Part shown: piece by piece, positions 43,261 to 44,882 of the stretch
Layout of the letters: every line of letters begins with the position of its first letter
Numbering within the stretch: position 1 is the first letter of the stretch
Assembly: GCA_002457715.1 (NCBI GenBank)
Contig: NTKN01000003.1
Coordinates: forward strand, 1 to 44,882
DNA length: 44,882 nt
Source: Cryomorphaceae bacterium MED-G14
GTDB lineage: Bacteria > Bacteroidota > Bacteroidia > Flavobacteriales > Flavobacteriaceae
Direction of reading: 5' to 3'
Notes under the pieces: generated by a model
Told to the model about the DNA's origin: nothing
Databases searched by the model: none
Seen by the model: the letters and a program-made list of their open reading frames with translations, nothing else
Made by a program: the position numbers and the translations under genes

Positions 43261-43536
43261 ATGAGTGTAAAAGAAAAAACTCAAAAAAAAATATTATACG
43301 ATCAGCTAAAATCTGATCATCATCAAATAATTCTTTATAATGATGATGTCAATACTTTTGACCATGTGATAGAAAGTTTAATAAAATTTTGTGATCATAC
43401 TACAATACAAGCCGAGCAGTGTACGTTAATTGTTCACTATAAAGGAAAGTGTTCAGTCAAATCTGGTACACTTTTTGACCTTAAACCAAGGTTAGAGAAG
43501 TTAGTTGAAGCCAACTTAACTGCTGAAATTATTTAA
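43261..43536 (+). CDS. clpS: ATP-dependent Clp protease adaptor ClpS
   Basis: The 91-residue protein has the ClpS core IILYNDDVNTFDHVIESLIKF (about 24-44) and the middle-to-end block with LIVHYKGKCSVKSGTLF and DLKPRLEKL. It passes N-end-rule substrates to ClpAP. Length is in the normal range. It is six bases before the glutathione peroxidase gene, probably in one operon. Confidence 0.93.
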   Translation: MSVKEKTQKKILYDQLKSDHHQIILYNDDVNTFDHVIESLIKFCDHTTIQAEQCTLIVHYKGKCSVKSGTLFDLKPRLEKLVEANLTAEII

Positions 43537-43542
43537 GTAGCT

Positions 43543-44094
43543 ATGAACAAATTATTTTTACTCTCTTTTTTTATGGGAATTAACTGTATATTATCACAAA
43601 GTTTATCAATGCAAGAATCAATTTATGACTTTACCGTCAAAGATATATACGGAGATGATTTTAAACTAAGTGAGTTAAAAGGAAAAAAAATTATGATAGT
43701 TAATACTGCATCAAAATGCGGTTTAACATCTCAATACAAAGGTTTAGAAAATCTTTATTCAAGGTATAAGAATATGAATTTTGTTATTATAGGTTTTCCT
43801 GCAAATAATTTTTTATGGCAAGAACCTGGTTCTAATGAAAAGATTGCAAATTTTTGTAAAGAAAATTATGGTGTTTCCTTCCCTATGATGAGTAAAATTT
43901 CTGTCAAAGGTTCATCTATGCATCCCCTATATAAATTTCTAACTGATAAATCTAAAAACGGAGTTATCAGTTCATCTGTATCTTGGAATTTTCAAAAATA
44001 TCTTATCAATGAGGATGGTTCAATTCACAAGGTTATTTCACCAAGAACAAAACCTGAGGATCAAAAAATTATTGATTGGATAACCAGCAGCTAA
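43543..44094 (+). CDS. Secreted glutathione peroxidase-like peroxidase
   Basis: The 183-residue protein has a signal-like N-terminus (MNKLFLLSFFMGINCILS) and a thioredoxin-fold GPx domain: NTASKCGLTSQYKGLE with peroxidatic Cys59, GFPANNFLWQEPGSNE with Gln93, NFCKENYGVSFPMM with Cys105, and the active-site Trp148 in SWNFQKYL. The usual N-Q-F of GPx reads N-N-F here, and the preceding cysteine of GFPCNQF is alanine. Most such bacterial proteins act as thioredoxin peroxidases. Secretion to the periplasm is inferred from the N-terminus. Confidence 0.88.
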   Translation: MNKLFLLSFFMGINCILSQSLSMQESIYDFTVKDIYGDDFKLSELKGKKIMIVNTASKCGLTSQYKGLENLYSRYKNMNFVIIGFPANNFLWQEPGSNEKIANFCKENYGVSFPMMSKISVKGSSMHPLYKFLTDKSKNGVISSSVSWNFQKYLINEDGSIHKVISPRTKPEDQKIIDWITSS

Positions 44095-44101
44095 AATTAA
44101 A

Positions 44102-44882
44102 ATGTCGAACAACAACAACAAAAATAAAAGCACAAAATGTGTTCATTCAGGAAATCTATTAGATGAGAAATATTTTGGAAATATTTCCCCATTATATCCT
44201 TCTATAACCTATGATTTTATTAAAAGTGATGTTTACCCAAGGTATTTCAATACACCTAATCAAATGGGTGTTTGTAAAAAAATTTCTGACTTAGAGAATG
44301 CAGAACTTTCTCTACTTTTTGGATCTGGCCTTGGTGCTATTACGACTACAATGCTCTCATTACTTAAACAAGGAGACCATGTAATCCTTCAAGACTCTTT
44401 ATATGGTGGTACAATCAATTTAGCCAATACTGAATTTAAAAAATTTGGAATAGAACATTCTTACGTGGATGTCAATGACAAGAAAAAATTAGATTCCTCT
44501 TTGAAAAAAAACTCAAAAGTTATTTATGTTGAATCGCCTAGTAATCCCTTATTAAACATTATTGATTTATCTTCAATTTCAGATTTTGCAAAATGTAACG
44601 GTCTTATTTCAGTAATTGATAATACTTTTGCAAGTCCTGTTAATCAAAATCCAATTGATTTTGGAATTGATTTAGTTATTCATAGTGCTACAAAATATTT
44701 AGGTGGTCATAGTGATATTCTTGCTGGATCTGTTAGCGGAAGTAAAGAAAAAATTGAATTGATAAAAAGTTCAGGTTTGAATTTTGGATCAAACATTAGT
44801 GAGTATACTGCATGGATGTTAGAAAGAAGCATCAAAACACTAAAAATAAGAGTTAATGCTCAAAATGATAATGCTTTAAATC
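44102..44882 (+). CDS. Cys/Met-metabolism PLP-dependent enzyme (cystathionine gamma-synthase/lyase family), partial
   Basis: The frame opens at ATG 44102 and runs off the window end after 260 codons. Family markers are TKCVHSGNLLDEKYFGNIS at the N-terminus, FGSGLGAITTTMLSLLKQGDHV, DSLYGGT, EYSPSNP-like VESPSNPLLNIIDL, IDNTFASPVNQNPIDFGIDL and the PLP-lysine in HSATKYLGGHSDILAGS. It catalyses a gamma-replacement or elimination on a sulfur amino acid; cystathionine synthase, lyase and homocysteine-forming sulfhydrylases share these motifs, so the reaction is not fixed. The C-terminal third is not seen. Confidence 0.85.
   Translation, partial: MSNNNNKNKSTKCVHSGNLLDEKYFGNISPLYPSITYDFIKSDVYPRYFNTPNQMGVCKKISDLENAELSLLFGSGLGAITTTMLSLLKQGDHVILQDSLYGGTINLANTEFKKFGIEHSYVDVNDKKKLDSSLKKNSKVIYVESPSNPLLNIIDLSSISDFAKCNGLISVIDNTFASPVNQNPIDFGIDLVIHSATKYLGGHSDILAGSVSGSKEKIELIKSSGLNFGSNISEYTAWMLERSIKTLKIRVNAQNDNALN

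Overview
The window is a dense, very AT-rich, mostly housekeeping stretch of a bacterial chromosome. It looks like a marine flavobacterium (Bacteroidetes) with a streamlined genome. The evidence is: tRNA and some mRNA starts are preceded by the Bacteroidetes-type promoter TTTG-N19/20-TAnnTTTG; no start has an obvious Shine-Dalgarno box; transketolase is split into two genes; and several families common in Bacteroidetes are present (DUF2911, DUF4293, DUF6095, DUF2520, DUF1599, a CdaA diadenylate cyclase, an archaeal-type ProS). There are no insertion sequences, phage genes, CRISPR arrays or rRNA genes. No gene-free stretch reaches 300 bases; the longest is about 120 bases (18166-18287).

Layout. 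1-102 is the 3' end of murA. 104-4296 (minus) is a five-gene operon with 1-4 base overlaps: SRPBCC protein, SDR-like protein, class I photolyase, FeS-BCP-family photolyase, DUF2805. 4331-8216 holds a DUF2911 lipoprotein-like or secreted protein facing a minus-strand operon DUF2520, KdsC-like phosphatase, a previously easy-to-miss 27-residue membrane peptide, and a sodium:solute symporter. 8280-11381 holds ndk, recF-DUF721, and a TPR protein with ribH. 11374-14293 (minus) carries tRNA-Lys, tRNA-Leu and the carotenoid genes crtI-crtB-crtZ. 14368-18165 holds aroK, a phosphoribosyltransferase, an FKBP lipoprotein with a calcium-binding-type tail, and split transketolase. 18288-23110 is tgt, an LptF/G permease, accA and dnaB.

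23112-32298 is a long minus-strand run that reads, in transcription order, Tyr-rich lipoprotein and FadL-like porin; folE-cysS-yidD; lgt-DUF6095-thrS-infC-rpmI-rplT. 32349-36130 holds proS, tRNA-Glu-rpsT, rho and DUF4293. 36110-40811 holds a phosphoesterase, truA with an ABC exporter, cdaA and folP. 40870-44882 (plus) is DUF1599, a lone DppB-type permease, tpiA, clpS, a secreted glutathione peroxidase and the start of a Cys/Met-metabolism PLP enzyme.

Functionally the window mixes light/UV defence (two photolyases plus carotenoids), translation, cofactor synthesis (riboflavin, folate, shikimate) and envelope biogenesis. I see no clear wholly new system. The most interesting signals are: family members lacking canonical key residues (FeS photolyase, SDR, Tgt); the coupled 27-residue peptide before the symporter; infC with only a non-AUG start; crtI starting 14 bases after a tRNA; promoter elements sitting 4-8 bases from start codons (possible leaderless mRNAs); and all ten convergent gene pairs abutting or overlapping at their 3' ends.
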